From contig NZVC01000047.1 in assembly GCA_002701395.1 (NCBI GenBank), positions 1-53,761 on the forward strand: a stretch of DNA of 53,761 nt. Direction: 5' to 3'. Shown piece after piece: positions 17,347-26,619 of this stretch; within the stretch, counting starts at the first letter, position 1, and each line of letters opens with the position of its first letter. The DNA comes from Maritimibacter sp. GTDB lineage: Bacteria > Pseudomonadota > Alphaproteobacteria > Rhodobacterales > Rhodobacteraceae. Under the pieces are notes generated by a model. That model ran no database searches. It saw nothing but the letters and a program-made list of their open reading frames with translations, and was not told the DNA's origin. Position numbers and translations under genes: made by a program.

Positions 17347-18396
17347 ATGCAAAAATTGAAGGCGGCCGTGATCGGTGCCGGGTGGTTCGCGGCCTACAGC
17401 CACATTCCCACGCTCGCGGCGCGAGCCGAGGTGGAATTGGATGGCGTGTGCAGGCTGGGCGTCGATGACCTGGAACGGGTCCGGGACGCGTTCGGTTTCG
17501 CGTTCGCATCCGAGGACTACACCGAGGTTCTGGCGCGCAGGCCGGATGTTGTGATCGTCTCGTCGCCGCACAGGTTCCACTATGAACAGGCGCGCGCGGC
17601 GCTTGAAGGTGGCGCGCATGTGATGTGCGAGAAGCCGATGACGCTGGACCCGGACGAAGCCTGGGATCTTGTCGAGATCGCGCGGCGCAACGATCGGCAC
17701 CTTCTGATCGCGAACTCCCACAACTACCTGCCGCATGTCGGCGCCCTTCGCGACCGTATCGCGGACGGTCTGATCGGCGAGATCGAGCACGTGTCGTGCT
17801 CCTTCATCTCGGTCACGCGGGAGGTTTTTACCGGCGCAGCGGGGTTGAAGCGGTGGGACGAGGCGTTCTTCCGGCCGGACAGATCGACATGGCAGGACCC
17901 GCAGGGGGGTGGCGGCTTCGCCTATGGCCAGCTCAGCCATTCGCTTGCGCTGATGTTCTATCTGTCGGGGCTGGTACCGGACCGGGTGGCCGCGTTGACC
18001 CGCGTTGCAGAGGGTGTCGACATCGCGGACTCCGCCGTGCTGGGCTGCAAGGGGGGCGCGACGGTGTCCGTATCCGGCTCGGTCGCGATGCCACAAGGGG
18101 AACGCGCACTGATGCGTGTCTTCCTTGCCGGAAGCCTCGGGCTTGTCACGGCAGAGTTCGATCTGGACCGGTGCGACATCAAGCTGAACGACGGCACGCG
18201 CGAGACCCTGCCTTTGTCGGCCGGGGACTGGGCCGTCAACAGCGCTGCGCCGGTGGACGCGCTTGTCGATCTTGCGCTGGGACGCGGCAGGAACCAGTCG
18301 GAAGGCGCCATTGGGGCGATGGCGACGGCCACGATCCACGCGATGCTGGCGTCGGCGGACAAGGGCGGCGAGATGGTCGGGGTTGTGACCCGATGA
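17347..18396 (+). CDS. Gfo/Idh/MocA family NAD(P)-dependent oxidoreductase
   Basis: 349 residues. The N-terminal Rossmann motif reads GAGWFA near residue 11 (the last Gly of the usual GxGxxG/A is Ala, which is tolerated in this family), and the conserved EKPM lies near residue 97. The central YxxxxxH-like catalytic region and the C-terminal alpha/beta domain follow. Members oxidise or reduce sugars, inositols and their derivatives. It lies 10 bases after the sulfatase gene and overlaps the mutarotase gene, so it probably oxidises the sugar released by desulfation, or the sulfated sugar itself. Confidence 0.88.
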   Translation: MQKLKAAVIGAGWFAAYSHIPTLAARAEVELDGVCRLGVDDLERVRDAFGFAFASEDYTEVLARRPDVVIVSSPHRFHYEQARAALEGGAHVMCEKPMTLDPDEAWDLVEIARRNDRHLLIANSHNYLPHVGALRDRIADGLIGEIEHVSCSFISVTREVFTGAAGLKRWDEAFFRPDRSTWQDPQGGGGFAYGQLSHSLALMFYLSGLVPDRVAALTRVAEGVDIADSAVLGCKGGATVSVSGSVAMPQGERALMRVFLAGSLGLVTAEFDLDRCDIKLNDGTRETLPLSAGDWAVNSAAPVDALVDLALGRGRNQSEGAIGAMATATIHAMLASADKGGEMVGVVTR

Positions 18397-18749
18397 GCTG
18401 GGAGGCGTTGACTGGAACGGGCTTCGTGCTGCGCCTTCGGCCCGGCTTGGCCGGGGAGTACCGACGCCGCCATGCCGAGATCTGGCCAGACATGGCCAAG
18501 GCGCTGCGGGCGTCGGGGGTCGTGGTGTACGAAATCTTTCTTGATGAAGCCGGCGGGCAGGTGTTCGGCCACATGCTGCGCGACGGGCCGCCGCCAGAGA
18601 CGGAGGATCCGGTGATCCTGCGCTGGCGCGCCTACATGGCCGATGTGCTGGAGATGGACGGCGACCAACCGCTGCGGGTGCCGGTGGAAAAGGTCTTCCG
18701 GCTGACCGCTGCGGGCGGTGCTGGGGGTCAGTCCAGTTCCAGCCCGTAA
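18393..18749 (+). CDS. rhaM: L-rhamnose mutarotase (RhaM/YiiL family)
   Basis: 118 residues, slightly longer than the usual ~104. The family core is clear: RLRPGLAGEYRRRHAEIWPDM with the key parts YRRRH (catalytic His) and IWP, then VVYEIFLDE and LRWRAYMADVLE near residue 84 with the conserved Trp pair region. RhaM interconverts the anomers of L-rhamnose. The start overlaps the Gfo/Idh stop (ATGA). The 3' end overlaps the convergent IclR gene by 22 bases. Its presence is the strongest pointer to an L-rhamnose-like sugar in this region. Confidence 0.87.
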   Translation: MSWEALTGTGFVLRLRPGLAGEYRRRHAEIWPDMAKALRASGVVVYEIFLDEAGGQVFGHMLRDGPPPETEDPVILRWRAYMADVLEMDGDQPLRVPVEKVFRLTAAGGAGGQSSSSP

Positions 18750-19621
18750 TGCGGCGAATGAACCAAAGCCTCGATCTGCGCGCCGGCCATGTCCGGGTCG
18801 CTCAGGGCTGCAAGCTTGGCGTTCCCGGCGGTGTTGCCGATGCGGCGCGAGATGTCGAGGCTGGTCGCCGCAAGTTGGGACAGGATGTGCGTCAACGCCT
18901 TGCGAGAGACGCGGGTCATCGGCACCGAGACCGACAGCGACACCTCGGCGCGGCCCTCGTTGCCCGGAATCGGCACGGCGAGGCAGAACACGCCAGGTGT
19001 GTACTCCTGGTTGTCTACGGCGAAGCCGCGGCGGCGTGTGCGCTCAAGCTCGTCGGCAAGCGCGGACGGGTTCGACAGGGTGGTGTCGGTGTAGACGGGC
19101 AGCGTTTCGGACGGATACAGCCGCCCGAGCGCGTCGTCGTCCAGACCGGCAAGAAGCGCCTTTCCGACGCCGGTCGCATGGGCCTGAAGCCGCACCCCCG
19201 TTTCGGACAGAAGCCGCAGCGCGTGGGTGCTGTCCACGCGGGCGAGGTAGACGTTTTCCGTCCCGGACAGCCGCGCGAGCTGGGCGGTTTCGTTCACCTG
19301 CTGCACCAGCGCTTCCATCGCCTGACGCGCGACGTTGATGATGTCGTGCGACCGCAGATAGGCCTCACCCGCCTCGAGCGTCCGGATGCCAAGCGTATAG
19401 CGGCGGCTGTCCTCGTCCAGCTCCAGGTATTGGCGACGGACAAGGACGTCGAGCAGGGCGTGCAGGGAACTTTTTGGGAATTTCAAGGTCTTAAGGAGAT
19501 CCGTGAAGGTAATGCCATGTTCGGCAGGGATCGCCTGTTCAAGGATGTCCAGCACGCGCTCTGCGCTTTTCACCGACTTGGCCGGCGCCGGGGTTTCGGG
19601 GGTCGAGGGTGGCTTCGCCAT
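18728..19621 (-). CDS. IclR-family transcriptional regulator
   Basis: 297 residues. A winged helix-turn-helix spans about residues 17-75 (KSAERVLDILE, FTDLLKTLKFPKSSLHALLDVL), followed by the IclR effector domain with THALRLLSETG, HATGVGKALLAG near residue 147 and GFAVDNQEYTPGVFCLAVPI near residue 208. The ATG at 19621 has GGGAG upstream; longer frames begin inside the operator region. It lies between two transcription units it probably controls: the sulfatase unit converging on it and the binding-protein operon diverging from it. The likely effector is a sugar acid of the pathway. Confidence 0.9.
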   Translation of the reverse strand: MAKPPSTPETPAPAKSVKSAERVLDILEQAIPAEHGITFTDLLKTLKFPKSSLHALLDVLVRRQYLELDEDSRRYTLGIRTLEAGEAYLRSHDIINVARQAMEALVQQVNETAQLARLSGTENVYLARVDSTHALRLLSETGVRLQAHATGVGKALLAGLDDDALGRLYPSETLPVYTDTTLSNPSALADELERTRRRGFAVDNQEYTPGVFCLAVPIPGNEGRAEVSLSVSVPMTRVSRKALTHILSQLAATSLDISRRIGNTAGNAKLAALSDPDMAGAQIEALVHSPHYGLELD

Positions 19622-19680
19622 GTGCGGTCTCCCTGCGTAAGGCGGGCGGCTTGACCGAATCCCGAATCGCGTGCATAGTT

Positions 19681-19709
19681 TTTGTGAACCTTGGTTTTCA
19701 TATGTGAAC
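19681..19709. promoter_or_regulatory. probable IclR operator in divergent region
   Basis: TTTGTGAACC (19681-19690) and TTCATATGTGAA (19697-19708) lie in the 150-base region between the IclR gene and the binding-protein operon. The second element is an imperfect palindrome sharing TTCATATNTGA with the site upstream of the 15880 sulfatase gene; both also carry TGTGAAC half-sites. Confidence 0.5.
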
Positions 19710-19771
19710 AAGAACGGACTGTCAAGAGTCCGGAGTTCGAAAGACCGGGTTCATGCAAATGGGAGGATAAG

Positions 19772-21553
19772 ATGCAAAACGGTTCTACCGCGCGGGCGCG
19801 TGCCCGACGCGCAGTCTCGATGTACGGACTTGCCGCCGTGCTGTCGGCTGCAACGACGATGGCGACGGCCCAGGGGATACCGGATGTCCCCCGCAACCGA
19901 ACGTTGATTTCGCAGGGTTGGGATTTCTACAACCAGGTCCCGTCGATCGACAACTTCAACCCGTATGCCGGCGTGCTTCTGCATATGCGGAACAACCTGC
20001 ACTACACGGTTTACGAGTCGCTTTTCTACACCAACCACAACACGAACGAGAGGATCCCGTGGCTGGCGACCGGGATGGAGACCAGCGACGATTTCATGAC
20101 CGTCACGGTCAACCTTCGCGAGGGGGTGACATGGTCGGACGGCGAAGCGTTCGACGCCGACGACGTGGTCTATTCGCTGAACATGCTTAAGGCGGAATCG
20201 CCGGGAATGCTGTTCTCGTCGGCCATCGACGAATGGGTCGAAAGTGCCGAGGCGGTGGACCCGCTGACGGTGACGATCACGCTCAAGAAACCAGGACCTC
20301 GCTGGGCGCAGGACACCTTGGCGACCGGACAGGCTTCGCGCTTCGTGGTTGTCCCGGAACATATCTGGGCAGACACCGACGCCAGCGAGTTCGCGAACTT
20401 CGACCTAGAGGCCGGCTTGCCCGTCGGTACCGGACCCTACCGTTTGGTCGCGTCCAATTCGTCGGCCCTGACCTTTGACCGGCGTGAAAGCTGGTGGGCG
20501 GTCGAAACCGGCTTTGTCGAAGAGATGCCGAAGGTCGAGCGCATCGTCTACGTCCCCGGCACGCAAGAGGCGATGCCTCAGCTGTTCGCGTCGAACCAGA
20601 TCGACATGGGCCGGTCGATCCAGCCCGGCGCCTACGAGGCGATCCGTTTTCAGAACCCGGCGCTGGTGTCGTGGAACGAAGAGGGGCCGGTCTGGGGCGC
20701 GCCCGACGGCTGCACCTATGCTCTGCGCTTCAACAACCAAGTGACGCCGTTCGACGACGCAAACCTGCGCCGCGCGATCAACTATGCCATCGACCGCGAT
20801 CAGATCGTCAACCTTGCCTACGAAGGCAGCGTGCTGAAGGCCATGATGCCGCTCAGCTCCTACTCCGGCATGCTCGAATACGTCGACAAGATCGCCGAGT
20901 CCGTCGATCTGGAGGCGCTGGACAACCCCAGCGTCGAGAAGGTGGCCGAGCACATGGAGGCCGGTGGCTACGTCAAGGGCGACAACGGCATGTGGGCGAA
21001 CGCGGACGGCAGCCCGCTTCAGCTTGAGCTTGCGGTCGCGCAGGGTGACCCGATCGGTCCGGTCCTGTCGCAACAGCTCAAGCAGGCCGGGTTCGATGCC
21101 TTGTTCAAGGTGATGCAGCTGACCGCCAAGAACGAGGCCTACATCGCCGGGAACTACCAGATGGACGTCGGCCCGCATTGTGGCGCGCTGTACGATCCGT
21201 GGCAGACCCTCGAACACTTCCACTCGAAGTATTCGGCGCCGGCGGGCGAAAGCATCAAGAACAACCGTGCGCCGACCCGCTACGAGAACCCCGAACTGGA
21301 CGCGCTTCTCGACCAGATGGAGGCGCTTCAGCCGTCGCCCGATGATCCCGAGTACATGGAGCTTGTGCGTCAAGCTGCCGAGATCTTCGTGTCGGAACTC
21401 CCCGAGATCAGCTTGGCCGAGGAACTGCACACGCTCGTGTTCAACTCGACCTACTGGACCGGATATCCGAACGCGGAAGATCCCTACATCGCGCCTTACC
21501 TGCCGTGGGCCGGTTTCGAGCTGGTGATCCTGAACCTCGAACCGACGCAGTAA
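19772..21553 (+). CDS. ABC importer solute-binding protein, family 5 (oligopeptide/oligosaccharide type)
   Basis: 593 residues, the size of the DppA/OppA class. An N-terminal twin-Arg-like polar run (ARARARRA) precedes a hydrophobic segment ending TMATAQ, a probable signal peptide. Family 5 landmarks include VNLREGVTWSDGE near residue 117, DVVYSLNML and FNNQVTPFDDANLRRAINYAID shortened to its key part LRRAINYAID near residue 345. GGGAGG precedes the ATG. Family 5 proteins bind peptides but also oligosaccharides, glycosides and opines. Being followed by sugar-acid enzymes and DppBCDF-type genes, it more likely binds a sugar derivative here. Confidence 0.9.
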   Translation: MQNGSTARARARRAVSMYGLAAVLSAATTMATAQGIPDVPRNRTLISQGWDFYNQVPSIDNFNPYAGVLLHMRNNLHYTVYESLFYTNHNTNERIPWLATGMETSDDFMTVTVNLREGVTWSDGEAFDADDVVYSLNMLKAESPGMLFSSAIDEWVESAEAVDPLTVTITLKKPGPRWAQDTLATGQASRFVVVPEHIWADTDASEFANFDLEAGLPVGTGPYRLVASNSSALTFDRRESWWAVETGFVEEMPKVERIVYVPGTQEAMPQLFASNQIDMGRSIQPGAYEAIRFQNPALVSWNEEGPVWGAPDGCTYALRFNNQVTPFDDANLRRAINYAIDRDQIVNLAYEGSVLKAMMPLSSYSGMLEYVDKIAESVDLEALDNPSVEKVAEHMEAGGYVKGDNGMWANADGSPLQLELAVAQGDPIGPVLSQQLKQAGFDALFKVMQLTAKNEAYIAGNYQMDVGPHCGALYDPWQTLEHFHSKYSAPAGESIKNNRAPTRYENPELDALLDQMEALQPSPDDPEYMELVRQAAEIFVSELPEISLAEELHTLVFNSTYWTGYPNAEDPYIAPYLPWAGFELVILNLEPTQ

Positions 21554-21571
21554 ACGCATCCGTATCGCAGA

Positions 21572-21596
21572 CCGGGCGCCGGACACCGGCGCCCGG
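21572..21596 (+). terminator. strong hairpin after the family 5 binding-protein gene
   Basis: CCGGGCGCCGG (21572-21582) and CCGGCGCCCGG (21586-21596) form a perfect 11-base-pair stem with an ACA loop, 18 bases after the stop codon. No T-run follows. It probably stabilises the binding-protein mRNA or partly attenuates reading into the dehydrogenase and permease genes. Confidence 0.65.
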
Positions 21597-21623
21597 AGCG
21601 ACAGGCAAGATTGGATAACGAAT

Positions 21624-22652
21624 ATGGAAGCTCTGGTCTGGGAAGGCCCCAGGAGCATGACGCTCCGCGAGTGGCCCGATCCCGTGCCCGCCGAGGGCGA
21701 GGTGCTGATCAACGTGGCCTATGTGGGCATCTGCGGTTCTGAACTGGGCGGATACCTTGGGCACAACGCGTTGCGGGTGCCGCCGCTGGTGATGGGGCAC
21801 GAATTCTCCGGAACGGTCACGGCGATCGGGCAGGGCACGCAGACGGACCTGAAGCCGGGTGACCGGGTGACGTGCAACCCGATGGTCCCTTGCGGCGACT
21901 GCGAGTTCTGCGACGAGGGCGCGCCGCACCTGTGCGCGCGACGGTCGCTGATCGGCGCGCACCGTCCCGGTGCTTTTGCGGCGCAGGTCGCGGCGCCAGC
22001 GCGGGCAACCTACCACATCGGCGAAGGCGTCTCGATGCAGGATGGCGCGATGGTCGAACCCTTCGCCGTCGGCATCCGTATCGGCCGCATTGCGGGCGAT
22101 GTGGCGGGGCGCTCGGTGCTGGTGATCGGGGCAGGGCCCATCGGGCTGCTGGCGATACAGGTCCTGCGCAATCAGGGCGCCGCCAAGGTGTACTGCGCCG
22201 ACCTCGACCCGGACCGGCTGGAGATGGCGCGCAGCTTCGGTGCCGAGGTGATCGACCCGAACGCCGCCGACACGGTCAAGACGGTGCGCGATGGAACCGG
22301 TGGATCCGGCGTTGCGCTGACCGTGGATGCCGTGGGTTCGGCGCAGACGCGGGCGCAGGCGGTGGCGGCCACGCGGTCCGGCGGCACGGTGCTGCTGTCC
22401 GGGCTGCACGCCGAAGCCAGCGACTTTCCCGCGTCCGAGGTCATCCGCCGCGAGATCGTGGTGAAAGGCGCGTTCTGCTACACCGCCGAGGATTTCGCCG
22501 ATGCGCTGGCGGCGGTCGCGGACGGAAGCCTGTCGCTGGGCGACTGGGTGGTCGAGGCGCCGCTGGGTGACGGTGGCAAGTGGTTCGACCGTCTGGTGGA
22601 TAACCCCGGCAACGTGTCCAAGGTCCTTCTTGTCCCGGGGCGGTCGGAATGA
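21624..22652 (+). CDS. zinc-dependent alcohol/polyol dehydrogenase (MDR family)
   Basis: 342 residues, medium-chain dehydrogenase. Catalytic zinc ligands are Cys in ICGSE near residue 37 and GHE near residue 58; the structural zinc site is CGDCEFCDEGAPHLC near residues 87-101. The Rossmann motif GAGPIG near residue 171 and an acidic residue at the end of the following strand (CADLD) favour NAD. It resembles galactitol-1-phosphate, sorbitol and threonine dehydrogenases. The stop overlaps the start of the rhamnonate-dehydratase homologue. It may oxidise the sugar at C1 or the keto-deoxy acid at C4; sequence does not decide. Confidence 0.9.
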   Translation: MEALVWEGPRSMTLREWPDPVPAEGEVLINVAYVGICGSELGGYLGHNALRVPPLVMGHEFSGTVTAIGQGTQTDLKPGDRVTCNPMVPCGDCEFCDEGAPHLCARRSLIGAHRPGAFAAQVAAPARATYHIGEGVSMQDGAMVEPFAVGIRIGRIAGDVAGRSVLVIGAGPIGLLAIQVLRNQGAAKVYCADLDPDRLEMARSFGAEVIDPNAADTVKTVRDGTGGSGVALTVDAVGSAQTRAQAVAATRSGGTVLLSGLHAEASDFPASEVIRREIVVKGAFCYTAEDFADALAAVADGSLSLGDWVVEAPLGDGGKWFDRLVDNPGNVSKVLLVPGRSE

Positions 22653-23824
22653 AGATCGCGCGTATCGAAGCCTTCCCGATCCAGTCGGACATGAAGGGAG
22701 CCCTGTACAAGGGCGATGGCACCGAGGGGCGGCGCCCGCCCTGGACGAAAGGGGCAGAGGTCGCTGGTCCCATGTCGGGCTATGCGCGGTTCAAGAAACT
22801 GCGGTCGACATGGCGTTATGACGGTGCGGTCGGCTGCCTTGTCACCGCCGAGGACGGCACGACCGGCTTTGGGATGACACGCTACGACCTGCCGGTCATT
22901 CACCTTGTCAACGACCACTTCGCTCCGCTTCTGGTGGGCGAGGACTGCATGGCGATCGAACGTCTGTGGGACATGATGGTGCGCATGGCATCACCCTATG
23001 GCGTCGCGGGCATCCCCAGCTATGCGATCTCTGCGGTCGACCTTGCGCTTTGGGACCTCAAGGGCAAGCTGCTGGGCCAGCCCGTCTATGCGCTGGCCGG
23101 CGGGCCGGTGCGGGATGACCTGTTCGTCTACGCCACCGGAAACGATACCGACTGGCACATGGAGCTTGGCTTTCGCGGAACCAAGCTGGCCTGTCCCTAT
23201 GGTCTGTTCGACGGGCTGGACGGGCTGGCCCGGAACGAGGCGCTAGTGGCCGAGCGGCGCGAGATGGTCGGGCCTGACGTCGAGCTGATGCTGGATTGCT
23301 GGATGGCTTTCGACGTCGAGTTCGCGGTGCGGCTTTCCGAGCGGCTGAAGCCCTACGGCCTGCGCTGGATCGAGGATTGCCTGCTGCCCGAGAACGCCGA
23401 GGCGCATGACGAACTGCGCCGAAGGCTGCCCGGCCAGACTCTGGCGACCGGCGAACACTGGTATGCGCTGCAAAGCTTCGCAACCGCCTGCACGCGACGG
23501 ATGGCCGACATCCTGCAGCCCGACATCTGCTGGGCCGGTGGATTCACCGGCTGTCGCAAGATCGCCCAACTGGCCGAGGCACACGGATTGGAGGTCTGCC
23601 TGCACGCGGGCGCGAATACGCCCTATGGCCAGCACCTGTCGGTGACGTCTCCGGCGATCCGCTGGGCCGAGTATTTCGTCGGCGGCGCGCCGGGCGTGCC
23701 GCTGGAGGAAAACCGCGTGTTTCCCACGATGCCGGTTCCTGTCGGCGGGCGTATCGCGCCGTCGGATGCGCCGGGCTTCGGGCTGGAGATGACGGATGCC
23801 CTTTTGGAAAGCATGAGGCGCTAG
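22649..23824 (+). CDS. rhmD: L-rhamnonate dehydratase family protein (enolase superfamily)
   Basis: 391 residues. The sequence follows E. coli RhmD closely in landmarks: GPMSGYARF near residue 47, VDLALWDLKGK near residue 130, VYALAGGPVRDD, VYATGND, MLDCWM (metal Asp), WIEDCLLPE (metal Glu), TGEHW (metal Glu), QPDICWAGG and the general-base His in LHAGANT near residue 317. RhmD converts L-rhamnonate to 2-keto-3-deoxy-L-rhamnonate. An L-rhamnose mutarotase homologue in the same region supports the assignment, although L-lyxonate or L-mannonate are known alternative substrates. It overlaps the preceding gene by ATGA. Confidence 0.85.
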   Translation: MKIARIEAFPIQSDMKGALYKGDGTEGRRPPWTKGAEVAGPMSGYARFKKLRSTWRYDGAVGCLVTAEDGTTGFGMTRYDLPVIHLVNDHFAPLLVGEDCMAIERLWDMMVRMASPYGVAGIPSYAISAVDLALWDLKGKLLGQPVYALAGGPVRDDLFVYATGNDTDWHMELGFRGTKLACPYGLFDGLDGLARNEALVAERREMVGPDVELMLDCWMAFDVEFAVRLSERLKPYGLRWIEDCLLPENAEAHDELRRRLPGQTLATGEHWYALQSFATACTRRMADILQPDICWAGGFTGCRKIAQLAEAHGLEVCLHAGANTPYGQHLSVTSPAIRWAEYFVGGAPGVPLEENRVFPTMPVPVGGRIAPSDAPGFGLEMTDALLESMRR

Positions 23825-23825
23825 C

Positions 23826-24833
23826 ATGTACCTCGATTATGTCGCCCGACGCTTCGGCGTCATGCTTTTGGTGATCTTTCTGGCGGTCACCATCAACTTC
23901 ATCCTGCCGCGCCTGATGCCGGGCGACCCGATCGAAAGCCAGCTGAGCCAGCTTCTGGCGCAGGGGGGCGGTTCGGTCGGGGATGTCGAGGCGATGGTGG
24001 CGGCCTACCGCGAAAGGTTCGGCCTCGACCAGTCGTTCCTGCATCAGTACCTCAGCTATTGGGGTGCGCTGTTCCGGCTGGATCTTGGGTTCTCGCTGGC
24101 GAACTACCCCGAACGCGTCGGGCCGGCGATCCTTGCGGGCCTGCCGTGGACGCTGGGCCTGTTGGGCTTCGCCACGCTGGTGTCGTTCCTGATCGGCACG
24201 CGACTGGGCGGCCTGATCGCGTGGCCAAGGGCCAGCCGCTATTGGCAGGGCGTCGGGTCGGTGGTGCTTTTGATGTCGTCGGTGCCGTACTTCCTGATCG
24301 GAATGATCCTGCTGTACGTGTTCGCCGTTGTTCTGCGGGTGCTGCCGGCCGGGGGCGGGCTGCCCTATGGCATCAATCCGGGGCTCGACTGGGCCACGGT
24401 CAAAGGCATCGTCCTGCATGGCACGCTGCCCGCGCTGTCGATCATCCTTGCAGAGACCGGCGCGTGGGCGGTGGGAATGCGCGGAATGCTGGTGTCGGCG
24501 CTTGGCGACGACCATATCGCGCTGGCCGAGGCCAAGGGCCTGAAGGACAGCCGTATTTTCCGCCGCTACGGAATGCGCTCGGCGATGCTGCCGCAACTGA
24601 CCAAGCTGGCGCTGACGATGGGGCACATCGTGTCGGGCGCCATCCTTGTCGAGGTCATCTTCTCGTATCCCGGCATCGGGTTCCGCCTGTATCAAGCCAT
24701 CCAGTCCAAGGACTATTTCATGATCCAGGGGATCGTGCTTGTCCTGTCGATCTCGCTGGCCGTTGCCACCTTTATTCTCGACATGATCTATCCGCTGATC
24801 GACCCGAGGATCTCGTCCCGGAGGAATGCGTGA
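23826..24833 (+). CDS. ABC importer permease, DppB/OppB type
   Basis: 335 residues. It begins with the typical DppB-like N-terminus (YVARRFGVMLLVIFLAVTINF; key part RRFGVMLLV), followed by the periplasmic segment MPGDPIES near residue 36 and five further membrane segments. The cytoplasmic coupling loop EAKGLKDSRIFRRYGMR near residue 236 is the EAA motif that contacts the ATPase. It starts 1 base after the rhamnonate-dehydratase stop, within the same operon. Confidence 0.92.
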   Translation: MYLDYVARRFGVMLLVIFLAVTINFILPRLMPGDPIESQLSQLLAQGGGSVGDVEAMVAAYRERFGLDQSFLHQYLSYWGALFRLDLGFSLANYPERVGPAILAGLPWTLGLLGFATLVSFLIGTRLGGLIAWPRASRYWQGVGSVVLLMSSVPYFLIGMILLYVFAVVLRVLPAGGGLPYGINPGLDWATVKGIVLHGTLPALSIILAETGAWAVGMRGMLVSALGDDHIALAEAKGLKDSRIFRRYGMRSAMLPQLTKLALTMGHIVSGAILVEVIFSYPGIGFRLYQAIQSKDYFMIQGIVLVLSISLAVATFILDMIYPLIDPRISSRRNA

Positions 24834-25654
24834 TGAGCCTGCGGTCTTCGCTTCACTGGGGGATCGGCATTCTTGGCGCGATCCTTCTGCTCGCCCTTGT
24901 GGGGCCGCTTGTCGCCGACCGCAGCCTGTCGCAGGTCGGGGCCGTCATCCCGCGTCAGCCTCCCTCGGCCGACTATTGGCTGGGCACGGATGCGCAGGGA
25001 CGCGAGATGATCTCGGTCCTGATCTACGGCCTGCCGCAGACGCTCAAGATCGGGGTTCTGGCCGGGCTGATCTCGCTGGGGGTCGGGACGTTCCTTGGGC
25101 TTTTGTCGGGCTTCGTCGGGGGCTGGCTGGACGCTACGATCCGCACGGCGTCGGACGTGATGATGACGATCCCGGGCATCGCCGTGATGGTTTTGGTCGC
25201 GGCCAACGTAAGGGTGATGACGGTCGAGATCATGGCCGTGATCGTCGCCGCGCTCAGCTGGATGATCGCAACCCGCACGATACGGGCGCAAACCCTGTCG
25301 GTCCGCGAGCGCGGTTATGTCCAGATCGCCCGCCTGAACGGTCAGTCGGGTCTGAAGCTGGTGTTCGTCGAGGTCCTGCCGAACCTGTTGCCCTTCATCG
25401 CTGCAAGCTTCGTGATGACGGTCAGTCAGGCAATGATGGCCACGATCGGGCTAGAGGCGCTTGGCCTTGGTCCGCAGAACGAGCTGACGCTGGGCATGAC
25501 GATCTACTGGGCACAGTTCTACGCCGCCATCGTGCGCGGCATGTGGTGGTGGTGGCTGCCGCCGATCCTTGTGTTGTCGCTGATCTTCGTGGGGCTGATG
25601 CTGACGTCGATCGGTCTGGACAGCCGGGTGAACAAGAGGCTGGCGGGGGGCTGA
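24833..25654 (+). CDS. ABC importer permease, DppC/OppC type
   Basis: 273 residues. An N-terminal membrane segment is followed by the conserved YWLGTDAQGREMISVL segment (key part LGTDAQGR) near residue 45 and five more membrane segments; the EAA-like loop (VQIARLNGQSG) is near residue 165. The ATG shares its first base with the stop of the preceding permease gene (TGATG), and its own stop overlaps the ATPase start in the same way. It forms the pore with the DppB-type permease. Confidence 0.92.
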   Translation: MSLRSSLHWGIGILGAILLLALVGPLVADRSLSQVGAVIPRQPPSADYWLGTDAQGREMISVLIYGLPQTLKIGVLAGLISLGVGTFLGLLSGFVGGWLDATIRTASDVMMTIPGIAVMVLVAANVRVMTVEIMAVIVAALSWMIATRTIRAQTLSVRERGYVQIARLNGQSGLKLVFVEVLPNLLPFIAASFVMTVSQAMMATIGLEALGLGPQNELTLGMTIYWAQFYAAIVRGMWWWWLPPILVLSLIFVGLMLTSIGLDSRVNKRLAGG

Positions 25655-26619
25655 TGCTGCTGGATATCCAAAACATGAGCGTGCGCTATGGCACCCCGAA
25701 GGGTCCGGCCTACGCGGTGAACGACCTGACCATTTCGCTTCGCGAGGGCGGACGCCTGGGACTGGTCGGGGAAAGCGGGTCGGGGAAGTCGACCACGATC
25801 CTTGCGCTGATGCGGCTGCTGCGCGGCGGCGAGGTCGAGGCGGACGGGATCACGCTATCCGGCCGCGACCTAGTCTCGCTGGGCGAGGGGGCCTACCGAT
25901 CGCTGCGCTTCGCGGACATGTCGATGGTGCCGCAGGGGGCTATGTCGTCCCTGAATCCGGTGCTTCGGATTTCCGAGCAGATGGGCGACATCTTCGATGA
26001 TCATGGCATCCGGCACACCCGTGCCGAGCGGCGTGCGGTGCTTGGCGACCTGTTGCAGCGCGTGGGACTGCCCGCATCGGTGCAGGACCGCTATCCGCAC
26101 GAGCTGTCGGGCGGGATGAAACAGCGGGTTTGCATCGCGATGGCGATCGCGCTGGGGCCGAAGCTGATCCTTGCGGACGAACCGACATCGGCGCTGGACG
26201 TCATGGTGCAAAAACAGGTTCTGGCCACGCTGGGCCGGGTTCAGCGCGAGCTGGGTGCCGGCATCGTATTGATCGGCCACGACATGGCGTTGATGGCGCA
26301 TTTCGTCGAGGATCTCGGCGTCATGTATGCCGGACGGCTGGTTGAAACGGGCCCCGTCCGCCGGCTGTTTGAGGCGCCGCGGCATCCCTACACGCGGATG
26401 CTCATCGACTCGCTGCCGTCTTTCGAGCGCCGCGGTGTGTTCAAGGGCATCCCCGGCGTCGGCCCCTCGCTTCTGAGCCGGGTCGAGGGCTGCCCGTTCC
26501 ACCCACGTTGCCCCATGGCGGTCGACACATGCCGTCAGTCCCTGCCGCAGCCGCGGGCGGTGGACCCGGAAGAACCGGCGCATCTGGCGGCGTGCCACCG
26601 CGCGGAGGAGGTGCGATGA
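25654..26619 (+). CDS. ABC importer ATPase, DppD/OppD type
   Basis: 321 residues. Walker A GESGSGKST near residue 38, Q-loop VPQGAMSSLNPV, signature LSGGMKQR near residue 152, Walker B LILADEPTSALD near residue 171 and the H-loop IGHD. The C-terminal extension carries the oligopeptide-class cysteines (EGCPFHPRCPMA, then DTCR), which in related ATPases bind an iron-sulfur cluster. It works as a heterodimer with the next ATPase. Confidence 0.92.
   Translation: MLLDIQNMSVRYGTPKGPAYAVNDLTISLREGGRLGLVGESGSGKSTTILALMRLLRGGEVEADGITLSGRDLVSLGEGAYRSLRFADMSMVPQGAMSSLNPVLRISEQMGDIFDDHGIRHTRAERRAVLGDLLQRVGLPASVQDRYPHELSGGMKQRVCIAMAIALGPKLILADEPTSALDVMVQKQVLATLGRVQRELGAGIVLIGHDMALMAHFVEDLGVMYAGRLVETGPVRRLFEAPRHPYTRMLIDSLPSFERRGVFKGIPGVGPSLLSRVEGCPFHPRCPMAVDTCRQSLPQPRAVDPEEPAHLAACHRAEEVR

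Noticed and set aside
16306..18339. 677-codon open frame on the minus strand
   Set aside because: Antisense to the sulfatase, Gfo/Idh and mutarotase genes, which carry catalytic motifs; no ribosome site or domain.
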